64,000 nucleotides of DNA from Bacteroidota bacterium (GTDB lineage Bacteria; Bacteroidota; Bacteroidia; Sphingobacteriales; Sphingobacteriaceae). Where the stretch lies: assembly GCA_026224775.1 (NCBI GenBank), contig JAMFRP010000033.1:55789-119788 (forward strand), given 5' to 3'. Positions 1-8,453 of this stretch are shown one piece after another; position 1 is the first letter of the stretch, and every line of letters begins with the position of its first letter. The notes below the pieces were generated by a model, which worked only from the letters and a program-made list of their open reading frames with translations, did no database searches and was not told the DNA's origin. Position numbers and translations under genes: made by a program.

Positions 1-864
1 CGCTTACCTTTGGATATACAGTTTGTATTTACTGCCAACCCCGAGGATTATACCAATCGTGGTTCGATAGTAACGCCTTTGAAGGACAGGATCGAGAGTC
101 AGATATTAACCCACTACCCACGCTCGGTTGAAATCTCACGAAAGATTACCCAACAGGAAGCCCTGTTATCACCCGAACAAAAAGTTGCCGTTGAGGCCGA
201 TAGTTTGGTAAAAAACATGGTAGAGCAAATCGCTTTTGAAGCTAGGAACTCTGAATATATCGATAAAAAATCAGGCGTATCGGCAAGGTTAACCATTTCA
301 GCCTATGAAAACCTGATTAGTAACGCGGAAAGGCGCATGATCATCAATCGTGAGGCAAGCACATTTGTGCGTATCAGCGACTTTTTAGGCGTTATCCCGG
401 CTATTACCGGTAAAATAGAGTTAGTATACGAAGGTGAACTGGAAGGCCCTGCAAAGGTTGCGAATATGCTTATCGGCAAAGCCATCAAAACTATGCTGGT
501 GCAATTTTTCCCGGACCCGGAGAAAGCTAAAAAAGCAAAAGCGCCCAACCCTTATGCTGAAATTATAGCATGGTTTAGTAACGGTAATAACTTGTCGCTA
601 GTTGATGACCTGTCATTAGTTGATTATAAAAAAAGCTTAAATTCTGTAACCGGATTAAAAGAGCTTGTTAAAAAGATGCACCCTCGCCTAAGCGAAAACC
701 AACAATTATTATTGATGGAATTTGTACTGCATGGTCTGGCTGAATTTTCACAACTAAACAAAGGTTTTTTAGATAATGGTTTCGCGTTCTCCGATATGTT
801 CACCAGCCTGTTCAACCTTGAACCGGATGATGATGATTTGGATATGGATGATGATCGTTATTAA
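1..864 (+). CDS. Mg-chelatase-like AAA+ ATPase, C-terminal part (cut by window edge)
   Basis: The frame is open to base 1, so the ORF-track TTG start at 10 is an artefact of the window edge. What is visible is the C-terminal part of an AAA+ ATPase of the magnesium-chelatase ChlI/MoxR-related group. It begins with the sensor-1-like segment FTANPEDYTNRGS and the PLKDRIESQI motif, followed by a helical lid region. The last residues form a very acidic tail (EPDDDDLDMDDDRY). In Bacteroidota such ATPases usually pair with a VWA-domain partner, which would lie outside this window. Metal chelation itself is not implied, because many members are general remodelling ATPases. A palindromic repeat follows the stop codon. 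Confidence 0.75.
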   Translation, partial: RLPLDIQFVFTANPEDYTNRGSIVTPLKDRIESQILTHYPRSVEISRKITQQEALLSPEQKVAVEADSLVKNMVEQIAFEARNSEYIDKKSGVSARLTISAYENLISNAERRMIINREASTFVRISDFLGVIPAITGKIELVYEGELEGPAKVANMLIGKAIKTMLVQFFPDPEKAKKAKAPNPYAEIIAWFSNGNNLSLVDDLSLVDYKKSLNSVTGLKELVKKMHPRLSENQQLLLMEFVLHGLAEFSQLNKGFLDNGFAFSDMFTSLFNLEPDDDDLDMDDDRY

Positions 865-881
865 TACCTAATAACCTTTTT

Positions 882-964
882 GTCATTCTGAACGGAGTGA
901 AGAATCTTGGAACTATGCTAACGTTATACATTACGGATAGATTCTTCACTCCGTTCAGAATGAC
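882..964. repeat. Family A palindromic repeat, perfect 26-bp arms
   Basis: The left arm begins gtcattctgaacggagtg and the right arm is its exact reverse complement over 26 bp, around a loop of about 31 bp. Compared with other family A copies (gtcattctgagcatagcg), the differences occur in both arms and keep the pairing intact. It lies just after the ATPase stop and could act as a 3' stem-loop. Confidence 0.9.
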
Positions 965-1068
965 AATTTGATTTTAAGATTTTTCTTTTCAGCCTTTAAA
1001 GATTAACAAAGATTGTTGCGATATTTGAGCCATCCCTTGTTAATTCGGGCGCACCACTCAGGTAATCC

Positions 1069-1956
1069 ATGAAAAAAATATTGCAATCAATTGTTGATTT
1101 TTTACTCTTCAGCAATGTTTTTATGGCGCTGTGCGCCGTGGCCCAGGGCTTGGTTACCTTTTACCTGATCGGCTCAAAACCAATACCCACTGTACTTTTC
1201 CTGTTGTTTACTTCTACATTAGGTATATATAACTTCAGCATATTCATAGGCAAACCCAAGCAACTCGATAAAACGGCTACCGCCCGCGAAGTATGGTATT
1301 TTACACATCCCCGCTTAATGATAACACTGGCCATTGTGTCAATCCTATCATTAGCGCCATTGTTTTTTTTGATAACCATGGAGTCGAAAATACTACTCAC
1401 CTTTTTGGCAGTTATCTCCTTTTGTTATAGTTTACCATTGTTCACCCTGGGCGACAAAAAGTTTGGCTTACGCAATATCCCGGGATTAAAGCAATTTTTA
1501 ATAACCCTGGTATGGACCATGAGTAGTGTATTATTACCAGTAATGGAATCGCTGAATGCACATTTATCTACTATTTCTCTACGCGACATCACTATACTTT
1601 TGGCTAAACGGTTCCTGTTCATCGGCGCTTTAACTATGCCTTTTGATATACGCGATATTTTCCATGATTATAACCTGGGATTAAAAACCATACCGGTAAT
1701 TTATGGCGAAAAAAAGGCTTATTTATTTTGCCAGATAATACTTATCGGATATGTAGTGCTACTATTCCTGTTCAGAAACAACGGCTTTAATAACGATTTC
1801 TTCGCGCTAACTATAACCGCGGTTTTAGCCGGTTGGTTAATATTCCACTCAACTATTGAGAAGGACGATTACTATTATTTTTTTTATGTTGATGGTGTTT
1901 TAATACTACAATATCTACTTCTGCTGCTATTCAATTCTTTCAGCTTTAAATTATAA
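1069..1956 (+). CDS. UbiA-like integral membrane prenyltransferase homologue
   Basis: This is a 295-residue, very hydrophobic protein with about eight or nine predicted membrane segments. The best family clue is MPFDIRDIFHDYNLG followed by KTIPVIYGEKKA near residues 185-215, which resembles the second aspartate-rich loop of UbiA-superfamily prenyltransferases (DxxD, then the L-K-T-I-P segment). The first aspartate-rich motif, expected near residue 55, is not clear (YNFSIFIGKP), so catalysis may be altered or lost. Its stop codon overlaps the ATG of the downstream methyltransferase (TAATG), which implies translational coupling. Prenylation of a quinone or lipid is possible; the substrate is unknown. 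Confidence 0.6.
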   Translation: MKKILQSIVDFLLFSNVFMALCAVAQGLVTFYLIGSKPIPTVLFLLFTSTLGIYNFSIFIGKPKQLDKTATAREVWYFTHPRLMITLAIVSILSLAPLFFLITMESKILLTFLAVISFCYSLPLFTLGDKKFGLRNIPGLKQFLITLVWTMSSVLLPVMESLNAHLSTISLRDITILLAKRFLFIGALTMPFDIRDIFHDYNLGLKTIPVIYGEKKAYLFCQIILIGYVVLLFLFRNNGFNNDFFALTITAVLAGWLIFHSTIEKDDYYYFFYVDGVLILQYLLLLLFNSFSFKL

Positions 1957-2573
1957 TGGCAGCCAATTACAATAATTCGGCCTGGTTTTATGATAGCCTT
2001 GCACGGTTGGTATACGGCAAAGCATTAGTAAACGCACAGGTCTATTTGTTGAAGCATATTCCCGAAAATGCAAAAGTACTTATCGTTGGGGGTGGTACTG
2101 GTTGGATATTGGAGGAGCTGGTTCGCATACGTCCATCAGGTTTACAAATCACCTATGTAGAGATCGCGCCAAATATGATGGCCTTATCTAAAAAAAGAAA
2201 CATCGGCAATAACCAGGTAACGTTTATTAATGATGCTATTGAAAATATTGATCTGATTGCAGATTTTGATATAGTGCTCACCCCTTTTTTACTGGATAAT
2301 TTCACGAATGAGAACTTAATTAAAGTATTTAACAGGATTACGATTTTACTTAAACCAGATGCCTTATGGCTCAATACAAGTTTTCAATTAACCGATAAAT
2401 GGTGGCAGCCGGTTATGCTACAAAGTATGTTTATTCTATTTAAAGTGATTTGTAATATTGAGGCATCAAAACTGCCAGCAATTGATAAATGCTTTGAAGA
2501 AAAACATTTTAAGCTTGTAAAACAACAATGCTTTTTTGGAGAGTTTATTGGGGCGAGGGTTTATAGAAAATAA
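1956..2573 (+). CDS. Class I SAM-dependent methyltransferase
   Basis: This is a 205-residue soluble protein with a Rossmann methyltransferase fold. Motif I is VLIVGGGTGWILEEL (about residues 40-54), an acidic residue ends beta-2 (YVEIAPNMM), and motif IV is DIVLTPFLLDNF near residue 105. It is translationally coupled to the upstream UbiA-like protein by a 1-bp stop/start overlap. The pairing recalls quinone-type prenyltransferase plus methyltransferase modules (UbiA with UbiE/UbiG), but the sequence does not identify the substrate. A family B palindrome follows the stop. Confidence 0.75.
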   Translation: MAANYNNSAWFYDSLARLVYGKALVNAQVYLLKHIPENAKVLIVGGGTGWILEELVRIRPSGLQITYVEIAPNMMALSKKRNIGNNQVTFINDAIENIDLIADFDIVLTPFLLDNFTNENLIKVFNRITILLKPDALWLNTSFQLTDKWWQPVMLQSMFILFKVICNIEASKLPAIDKCFEEKHFKLVKQQCFFGEFIGARVYRK

Positions 2574-2580
2574 ACACCTC

Positions 2581-2670
2581 GTCATTGCGAGCGATAGCGT
2601 GGCAATCCCCGACTTATAGAACCGCTCTGCTTATTAGGGATTGCCACGTCGCTCCGCTCCTCGCAATGAC
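2581..2670. repeat. Family B palindromic repeat (gtcattgcgagcg type)
   Basis: The element starts gtcattgcgagcgatagc and ends ctcctcgcaatgac. The inner arms are ggcaatccc and gggattgcc, and the outer arms pair imperfectly. It lies between the convergent methyltransferase and manA genes. Sister copies are at 50165-50248 and 54141-54231. Confidence 0.85.
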
Positions 2671-2689
2671 GCGCGGAGGGAAAACGGTA

Positions 2690-3670
2690 TTATTCGATAT
2701 AGCTTTCCAATATTTTAAAGCCCTCAGTAGTTTCTAACTCCACATGGTCAACTACTTTTGGTAACAGAATACACTCACCCATTTTTACAGAATAACTTTG
2801 ATTGTTATACTTTAACTTATAAGCACCTTCCACACAAACATGTATTACAAACGAATCCAGGTTTGAATAATCTTTTGATACGCCTTTATCAAAATCCAAC
2901 AAATTGGTAGTAAAGTAAGGGCAAGTTACTAAGTGAACTGTTTTATCCTTTTCAGGTGCATATTTGGTTTTATATTCAGGATAATGTTTGTAATCTATGG
3001 CAGCAAGCGCTTCTTCTACATGCAGCTCACGTTTATTGCCTTTATCATCCACACGGTCAAAATCATAAATACGGTAGGTAATATCTGATGTTTGCTGAAT
3101 TTCAGCGATTAATAAGCCTTTACCTATTGTATGTACCCTTCCCGCAGGTAAAAAGAAAACATCACCAGCTTTTACATCTTCCTTATTTAACACATCGGTT
3201 AAATGGCCGCTGTTGAAAGTATCTAAATACTCTTGTTGGGTAAGTTCTTTATTAAAACCGGCAATTAATGTCGAACCCGGATCAGCTTCAATCACATACC
3301 ACATTTCGGTTTTGCCGAAGGAATTATGGCGTTCTTTACCTAACTTATCATCCGGGTGAACCTGGATTGAAAGATCTTCATTGGCATCAATAAACTTCAC
3401 CAGCAAAGGGAATATATTACCAAAGTGATCGTATACTTTTTTACCTACCAATTGATCTTTATATTGCTCTAACAGATCAGCTAATGACTGTCCTGCTAGT
3501 TCACCACCTTCAACAACGGATACATCAGATTTTACGCCTGATATTTCCCAGGTTTCGCCACAGTTTGGCAAATCACCAAAATCTTTATGTAAATAAGTAT
3601 TGATCTTATGACCGCCCCAAATCTTGTCTTTGTAAATGGTTTTGAATTTTAGAGGATATAATGTTGACAT
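2690..3670 (-). CDS. manA: Mannose-6-phosphate isomerase, class I (short bacterial form)
   Basis: Interconverts mannose-6-phosphate and fructose-6-phosphate in the cytosol. The 326-residue length fits the short type I phosphomannose isomerases common in Firmicutes and Bacteroidota. The N-terminal PLKFKTIYKDKIWGG and the cupin zinc motif QVHPDDKLGK (about residues 101-110) with downstream H-N-S-F-G-K-T-E-MW supply the metal ligands. AGRVHTIGKGLLIAEIQQ in the second half is also typical. It lies downstream of icd on the same strand, but a strong hairpin separates them and a -7-like element sits before its ATG, so it probably has its own promoter. Confidence 0.9.
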   Translation of the reverse strand: MSTLYPLKFKTIYKDKIWGGHKINTYLHKDFGDLPNCGETWEISGVKSDVSVVEGGELAGQSLADLLEQYKDQLVGKKVYDHFGNIFPLLVKFIDANEDLSIQVHPDDKLGKERHNSFGKTEMWYVIEADPGSTLIAGFNKELTQQEYLDTFNSGHLTDVLNKEDVKAGDVFFLPAGRVHTIGKGLLIAEIQQTSDITYRIYDFDRVDDKGNKRELHVEEALAAIDYKHYPEYKTKYAPEKDKTVHLVTCPYFTTNLLDFDKGVSKDYSNLDSFVIHVCVEGAYKLKYNNQSYSVKMGECILLPKVVDHVELETTEGFKILESYIE

Positions 3671-3704
3671 TGGTTTTGTGTTTATTGATGTAAAATATCG
3701 TTTT

Positions 3705-3712
3705 CAAAAATA
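3705..3712 (-). promoter_or_regulatory. -7 element of manA (TATTTTTG)
   Basis: Read on the minus strand this is TATTTTTG, matching the Bacteroidota -7 consensus TAnnTTTG, 35 bp upstream of the manA ATG and inside the icd-manA gap. No clear -33 TTTG was found. Confidence 0.45.
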
Positions 3713-3737
3713 GCTAAATCTGTTTACCATCCAACAA

Positions 3738-3768
3738 AAAAGTCCGCATATTGTGTATGCGGACTTTT
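3738..3768 (-). terminator. Rho-independent terminator after icd
   Basis: A perfect 13-bp stem (aaaagtccgcata / tatgcggactttt) with a 5-nt loop ends in T-rich sequence on both strands. It lies directly downstream of the icd stop and upstream of manA, separating the two transcription units. Confidence 0.85.
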
Positions 3769-3791
3769 AATAATTATTATAGTTGAATGAA

Positions 3792-5021
3792 TTACTTACC
3801 TAATTTCTTTTTCAGGTTTTCATCTATCGCTTCTAAAAATTCTTCGGTGTACAGGTAATCAGTACCATGCTCAACCTTTGGTTTTATAGTGATGGCCAAA
3901 TCTTTAGTCATTTTGCCGCTTTCAACGGTTTCAATACAAACTTCTTCTAAAGCCTTGCAGAAATCGATCAATTCCTGGTTGTTATCTAACAAGCCACGGA
4001 ACTCTAAACCACGTGTCCATGCAAAAATTGACGCGATAGGGTTAGTTGATGTTGGCCTGCCTGCCTGGTGCTCGCGGTAGTGGCGGGTTACCGTACCGTG
4101 TGCAGCTTCAGCTTCCATTACAGTACCATCTGGTGTAACCAAAGTCGAAGTCATCAAACCTAATGAACCAAAGCCTTGCGCTACGGTGTCCGATTGTACG
4201 TCGCCATCATAGTTTTTACAAGCCCAAACAAAGTTACCGTTCCATTTTAATGCAGAAGCAACCATGTCGTCAATTAAACGGTGCTCATAGGTAATGCCTG
4301 CATCAGCAAATTTTTGTTTGTAATCGTTTTGGTAGATCTCTTCAAAAATATCTTTAAAACGACCATCATATTTTTTAAGAATGGTGTTTTTAGTAGACAG
4401 ATATAAAGGCCAGCCTTTCATTAATGCCTGGTTAAAGCAAGCATGCGCAAATCCTCTGATAGACTCATCAGTATTGTACATAGCTAAAGCGACACCATCG
4501 CCTTTAAAGTTAAATACTTCAAATGATTGCTCAGGGCTGCCATCTTCAGGAGTGAATTTTATAGTAAGCTTACCTTTTCCTTTAGTTAAAAAGTCGGTAG
4601 CGCGGTATTGGTCACCAAAAGCGTGACGGCCGATGCAAATAGGAGCTGTCCAGTTTGGAACCAAACGAGGAACATTGTTCATCACGATAGGTTCACGGAA
4701 AACAGTACCATCTAAAATATTACGGATAGTTCCATTAGGCGATTTCCACATTTGTTTCAAGCCAAACTCTTCAACACGTGCTTCATCAGGAGTAATGGTA
4801 GCGCATTTAATACCTACGCCATATTGCTTTATCGCGTTAGCAGCGTCAATAGTTACCTGATCGTTGGTTTCATCACGATACTCTAAACCAAGGTCGTAGT
4901 ATTTAATATCTACATCAAGATAAGGAACAATCAGTTTATCTTTAATGAATTTCCATATAATGCGGGTCATTTCGTCCCCATCCAGCTCAACTACCGGATT
5001 TGCTACTTTAATTTTTGACAT
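3792..5021 (-). CDS. icd: NADP-dependent isocitrate dehydrogenase (eukaryote-like subfamily)
   Basis: Oxidatively decarboxylates isocitrate to 2-oxoglutarate in the TCA cycle. The 409-residue length and segments such as [18 protein letters not shown] at the N terminus, [19 protein letters not shown] (isocitrate phosphosite and arginines, about residues 94-112), [13 protein letters not shown] (metal aspartates) and [15 protein letters not shown] (NADP 2'-phosphate site) identify the homodimeric, eukaryote-like IDH subfamily and not the E. coli type. The ATG at 5021 is the natural start, and a -7 promoter element lies about 28 bp upstream. A strong terminator follows. Confidence 0.96.
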   Translation of the reverse strand: MSKIKVANPVVELDGDEMTRIIWKFIKDKLIVPYLDVDIKYYDLGLEYRDETNDQVTIDAANAIKQYGVGIKCATITPDEARVEEFGLKQMWKSPNGTIRNILDGTVFREPIVMNNVPRLVPNWTAPICIGRHAFGDQYRATDFLTKGKGKLTIKFTPEDGSPEQSFEVFNFKGDGVALAMYNTDESIRGFAHACFNQALMKGWPLYLSTKNTILKKYDGRFKDIFEEIYQNDYKQKFADAGITYEHRLIDDMVASALKWNGNFVWACKNYDGDVQSDTVAQGFGSLGLMTSTLVTPDGTVMEAEAAHGTVTRHYREHQAGRPTSTNPIASIFAWTRGLEFRGLLDNNQELIDFCKALEEVCIETVESGKMTKDLAITIKPKVEHGTDYLYTEEFLEAIDENLKKKLGK

Positions 5022-5048
5022 TGTTAAATCCTATTTATTTAATGGATT

Positions 5049-5056
5049 CAAATATA
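5049..5056 (-). promoter_or_regulatory. -7 element of icd (TATATTTG)
   Basis: Plus-strand caaatata reads TATATTTG on the minus strand, a full match to TAnnTTTG, about 28 bp upstream of the icd start. A caaa at 5081 is a possible -33 element, but the spacing is longer than usual. Confidence 0.5.
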
Positions 5057-5197
5057 TAAAATTGAGCTTACCTGTTTTATCAAATACAAGTAATAACTGA
5101 AATATTTCTTTTAATCGCCCGTTTTTAAATGATTGGTACTATTTATGCTGTCAATGTAAACATTCATAATCTCAACATACACAAAATGACTAACACT

Positions 5198-5893
5198 ATG
5201 GTTAAATCATTTATCGTAACAACTGTTATTTGCCTCTTCGCCTTAACATCAAAAGCACAATTAGGCTACATGTACTCTCCATTAGATTTAGGTGTAGCCG
5301 GCACTGTAAATACTGTTTATGGTGATGCCAAAACACAACAGAATAAGTTTTCCGGTGATGTTTCCCTTAGCTACAATCAAACACCGTTTGTAAATTATGT
5401 TTTTGATTTCCAGGCAGGTAACCTATCAGGTGGTAATATACAAAAAGACGTTCACAGCAGTCAGTTTTCTAATAACTACACGGCGTATACAGGCCGGGCA
5501 CAGCTACAATTAGGTGAAATTACAGATTATTCGCAAAGTGTAATCGCAAATGCTTTTAAAAACCTGTATCTGTCCACGGGGGTAGGTTTTATTGCTAATG
5601 ATGCATCTGCGGTTCACTATGTAGTATCTCAGGGGAATCCTTATGCTTCTACCCAAAGTAACTCAATCGAAGCATTTATACCCGTACGCATTGGATATGA
5701 ATTCAAATTATTTAATGCTTACAACGAACCAACAATTAAATTTGATTTGGCCTATCAAACCAATTATGTTTTGGGCGATGAAATAGATGCTTTAAAATTG
5801 GGTAAGAGTAATGATATTTTTACGCAGTTTTCATTAGGGGTTAAATTTGCCATAGGCACCCCAACTTCATACCGAAAACAAATAAGTTATTAA
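5198..5893 (+). CDS. Secreted or outer-membrane beta-barrel-like protein, function unknown
   Basis: The ORF track starts at 5129, but the ATG at 5198 directly precedes a good signal peptide (MVKSFIVTTVICLFALTSKA, then QLGYMY), so it is preferred; the ATG at 5186 is an alternative. The mature protein of about 210 residues is rich in alternating aromatic and polar strands (SLSYNQTPFVNYVFDFQAG, YLSTGVGFIANDASA, PVRIGYEFKLF) and ends GVKFAIGTP...ISY, as small porin-like barrels do. It is transcribed divergently from icd. No specific family was recognised. Confidence 0.65.
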   Translation: MVKSFIVTTVICLFALTSKAQLGYMYSPLDLGVAGTVNTVYGDAKTQQNKFSGDVSLSYNQTPFVNYVFDFQAGNLSGGNIQKDVHSSQFSNNYTAYTGRAQLQLGEITDYSQSVIANAFKNLYLSTGVGFIANDASAVHYVVSQGNPYASTQSNSIEAFIPVRIGYEFKLFNAYNEPTIKFDLAYQTNYVLGDEIDALKLGKSNDIFTQFSLGVKFAIGTPTSYRKQISY

Positions 5894-5954
5894 ATTATTA
5901 CCAAACATACTTTGGCAAGGTTTTAGTACATTTATATACATTAACTAAAAACCT

Positions 5955-6377
5955 ATGATTAACGACAGTACAGATCCGGTTTTCGATGATGAAAGCGTGG
6001 ATAGGGACAGAACCCTTAAAGACGAGTTAGGCGAAACAATTGACGAAGAGCAATTGAAATACAATGCCGACGATAATAGCTATGAGTACGATGTAAAAAG
6101 CGATAACCCGGATTATGATCATCCTGACCCGTACAAAACATCTGCTAAAAATGGCGAGGATATGAACTCCACTTACGACGAGGCAAACCCTTATGATACA
6201 ACTGACGAATACATTCCTAATGAGTCGCTTGAAACAGATGTCGACAAATTAGCTATGCATGTTGAAGGCAACGAAGCCGTAGAAGTTGACCCGATTGATG
6301 AGCTTTTATCACACACACCCGAAGATGATCGCGATGATCTGGATGAAGAAGGTTATCCGAAAAACGACAGAAGATAA
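5955..6377 (+). CDS. Small highly acidic protein, unknown function
   Basis: This 140-residue protein is dominated by Asp, Glu, Asn and Tyr, without hydrophobic segments, so it is probably soluble and largely disordered. Short D-P-x-x-D and D-E-A-N-P-Y-D-T-like segments recur, but there is no recognisable domain. It has an ATG start (MINDSTDPVFDDESVD) and is followed within 25 bp by a strong bidirectional hairpin shared with dnaX, which supports its being a real transcribed gene. Confidence 0.6.
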   Translation: MINDSTDPVFDDESVDRDRTLKDELGETIDEEQLKYNADDNSYEYDVKSDNPDYDHPDPYKTSAKNGEDMNSTYDEANPYDTTDEYIPNESLETDVDKLAMHVEGNEAVEVDPIDELLSHTPEDDRDDLDEEGYPKNDRR

Positions 6378-6395
6378 ACAACCTCAACTATAAAG

Positions 6396-6436
6396 AAAGC
6401 GCCCGCTTTGTTATAAAACGGGCGCTTTTATTTTTA
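6396..6436. terminator. Bidirectional terminator between acidic protein gene and dnaX
   Basis: A 10-bp perfect GC-rich stem (aaagcgcccg / cgggcgcttt) is followed by tttatttttat on the plus strand and preceded by A-rich sequence. It serves the convergent genes on both sides. Confidence 0.85.
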
Positions 6437-6453
6437 TAAAGAATATCTCCTGC

Positions 6454-8265
6454 TTAATCAAAGTCGAGATTAAAACGTTTTTTCAATTCAAGAAGCTGTG
6501 GGTTTTTTGCTGCCATGTACTGGAATTTTTCCAGGTTGGTATATGGCCGTTTTACAACCACTTTCTCATCAATCCGGGCGTTAAGTTCAATACCAAAGTT
6601 CTTTAAAGTAGTACGTAAAAAGTTCAGGATGTTTGGTCGTTCGTTCCTGAAATCCTTTTCCTGCACCTTAGTGCCTACCGCTATTTCAAACTCATATGGG
6701 CGAATCATAACAGGTGCATCACCCGTAAAAATACTCAGCGCATTATGCTTGCCTTCCGTTTTTAGTTTCGCGGCATACTCACTCCAGCATTTTAAAAAGT
6801 CGACTGTGGTAAAATCTTCCCGTGCGTCACCTTTTATATAAGGGTCTTCCTCCTCTTCGAGTGTTGCAGCTTCCTGTATTTTACCCCAATCTTTTAAAGA
6901 TGGTATTTTTATTGAAGTAGCCGCTGTATGTTGATTAGGAATGAAAACTTTTGGTTTTTCGGCAACTGGCGCTTCGCTAACAATAGCAGCAGGGGGCTTT
7001 GCCTCAACTTTATTTGCTGTATAATTTGTAGGAGCTTCGCTTAAAATAGGTGTTGTAGCAGGTTCGGCTTGCGGTGCCACGGGTTCTGCTTTTACTGCGG
7101 AATCAGGTTTTTTTTTTAATTGCCCTTCGGGCGAAGGCATTGCGTTTAGTGGCGTAGTGGCCAAATTAAAGGCCGATACTAAGTGACACATTTTGAGCAA
7201 TGCCAGTTCTACCTGCAATCGCTGGTTTTTACTGAGCTTATAACTCAAATCGCATTGGTTGGCAATATTCATTGCCGATAGCAGGAACGACACCGTTGAT
7301 GCCTGCGATTGTTGCAGATATTTGGTTTTTATGCCCTCGCTAACTTCTAACAATTTCAGTGTAGCGGCATCTTTACCCACCAATAAATTACGCAAATGCT
7401 CCGACAGTCCGGATATAAAGTGCGCGCCATCAAAACCATTATTTAATATCTCATCAAACAACAGCAGTGTATTAGCGGTATCTTCTTTTAATAAACTATC
7501 GGTTACATTAAAATAGTAATCATAATCCAATATGTTCAGGTTGTCGATTACCGAACGGTAGGTAACATTACCACCTGAAAAACTCACGATCTGGTCGAAC
7601 ATCGACAAGGCATCCCTTAAACCGCCATCCGCTTTTTGGGCGATGATATGCAGGCCATCAGGTTCATAGCTTATATCTTCTTTTTTAGCAATTGATGCCA
7701 GGTGGTTAGCCATATCCTCTACCCTGATCCTGTTAAAATCAAATATCTGGCAGCGGGACAATATGGTTGGTAGTATTTTATGCTTCTCGGTAGTAGCTAA
7801 AATAAATATGGCATAATGCGGTGGTTCTTCCAGCGTTTTCAGAAAAGCGTTAAACGCCGCCTGCGATAGCATGTGCACCTCATCAATAATATATACTTTA
7901 TACCTAACACCTTGTGGCGGTATGCGCACCTGCTCAATCAAACTGCGTATATCATCAACCGAGTTGTTTGACGCGGCATCCAGTTCATGAACGTTAAAGG
8001 AGTTGCCGTTAAGGAATGAGCGGCAGGAATCACAAGTTCCGCAGGCCTCGCCATTGGGCTGTAAATTGGTACAGTTTATTGTTTTTGCAAGGATACGGGC
8101 ACAGGTAGTTTTACCCACACCACGCGGCCCGCAAAATAAAAATGCCTGTGCCAGCTGATTATTTTTAATAGCGTTTTTAAGCGTATTAGTTATATGCTGC
8201 TGGCCTACAACACTTTCAAATGTAGACGGACGGTATTTACGTGCCGAAACAATAAAATTCTCCAC
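6454..8265 (-). CDS. dnaX: DNA polymerase III subunit gamma/tau
   Basis: The clamp-loader ATPase of the replicative polymerase. The N terminus (VSARKYRPSTFESVVGQ) is the classical DnaX start. Walker A GPRGVGKTT is near residues 46-54, a four-cysteine zinc module spans residues 64-82 (C...CGTCDSC), Walker B/DExH is YIIDEVHML, and the SRC sensor is TILSRCQIF. Clamp-loader domain III follows, then a Pro/Ala-rich linker (about 370-450) and a C-terminal tau-like domain. The start codon is GTG (8263-8265); no upstream ATG in frame fits better. It converges with the acidic protein gene across a shared terminator. Confidence 0.96.
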   Translation of the reverse strand: MENFIVSARKYRPSTFESVVGQQHITNTLKNAIKNNQLAQAFLFCGPRGVGKTTCARILAKTINCTNLQPNGEACGTCDSCRSFLNGNSFNVHELDAASNNSVDDIRSLIEQVRIPPQGVRYKVYIIDEVHMLSQAAFNAFLKTLEEPPHYAIFILATTEKHKILPTILSRCQIFDFNRIRVEDMANHLASIAKKEDISYEPDGLHIIAQKADGGLRDALSMFDQIVSFSGGNVTYRSVIDNLNILDYDYYFNVTDSLLKEDTANTLLLFDEILNNGFDGAHFISGLSEHLRNLLVGKDAATLKLLEVSEGIKTKYLQQSQASTVSFLLSAMNIANQCDLSYKLSKNQRLQVELALLKMCHLVSAFNLATTPLNAMPSPEGQLKKKPDSAVKAEPVAPQAEPATTPILSEAPTNYTANKVEAKPPAAIVSEAPVAEKPKVFIPNQHTAATSIKIPSLKDWGKIQEAATLEEEEDPYIKGDAREDFTTVDFLKCWSEYAAKLKTEGKHNALSIFTGDAPVMIRPYEFEIAVGTKVQEKDFRNERPNILNFLRTTLKNFGIELNARIDEKVVVKRPYTNLEKFQYMAAKNPQLLELKKRFNLDFD

Positions 8266-8398
8266 AAGTGCTAAGATAATGAGAATTTACCGATGTTAAA
8301 ATAGCTGAATTTGATTGTTGAAAAACAACGCGGGATAGAATCAATAAGTAAGAGACAAGAATCAAGATAGATTGGGTACGACTAACCACTTGGCTGCA

Positions 8399-8416
8399 TA
8401 ATTGCATATACAATTA
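8399..8416. promoter_or_regulatory. Short AT-rich inverted repeat upstream of acyltransferase
   Basis: A short palindrome (taattg...caatta) lies in the 188-bp divergent gap between dnaX and the acyltransferase. It could be an operator, but it is AT-rich and could be chance. Confidence 0.2.
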
Positions 8417-8453
8417 GTTAAAAAACCTTATTTTAGGACCAAATACCACCGTT

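Noticed and set aside
10-864. TTG start at 10 and a possible truncated pseudogene
   Set aside because: The frame is open to base 1; the missing N-terminal part lies outside the window.
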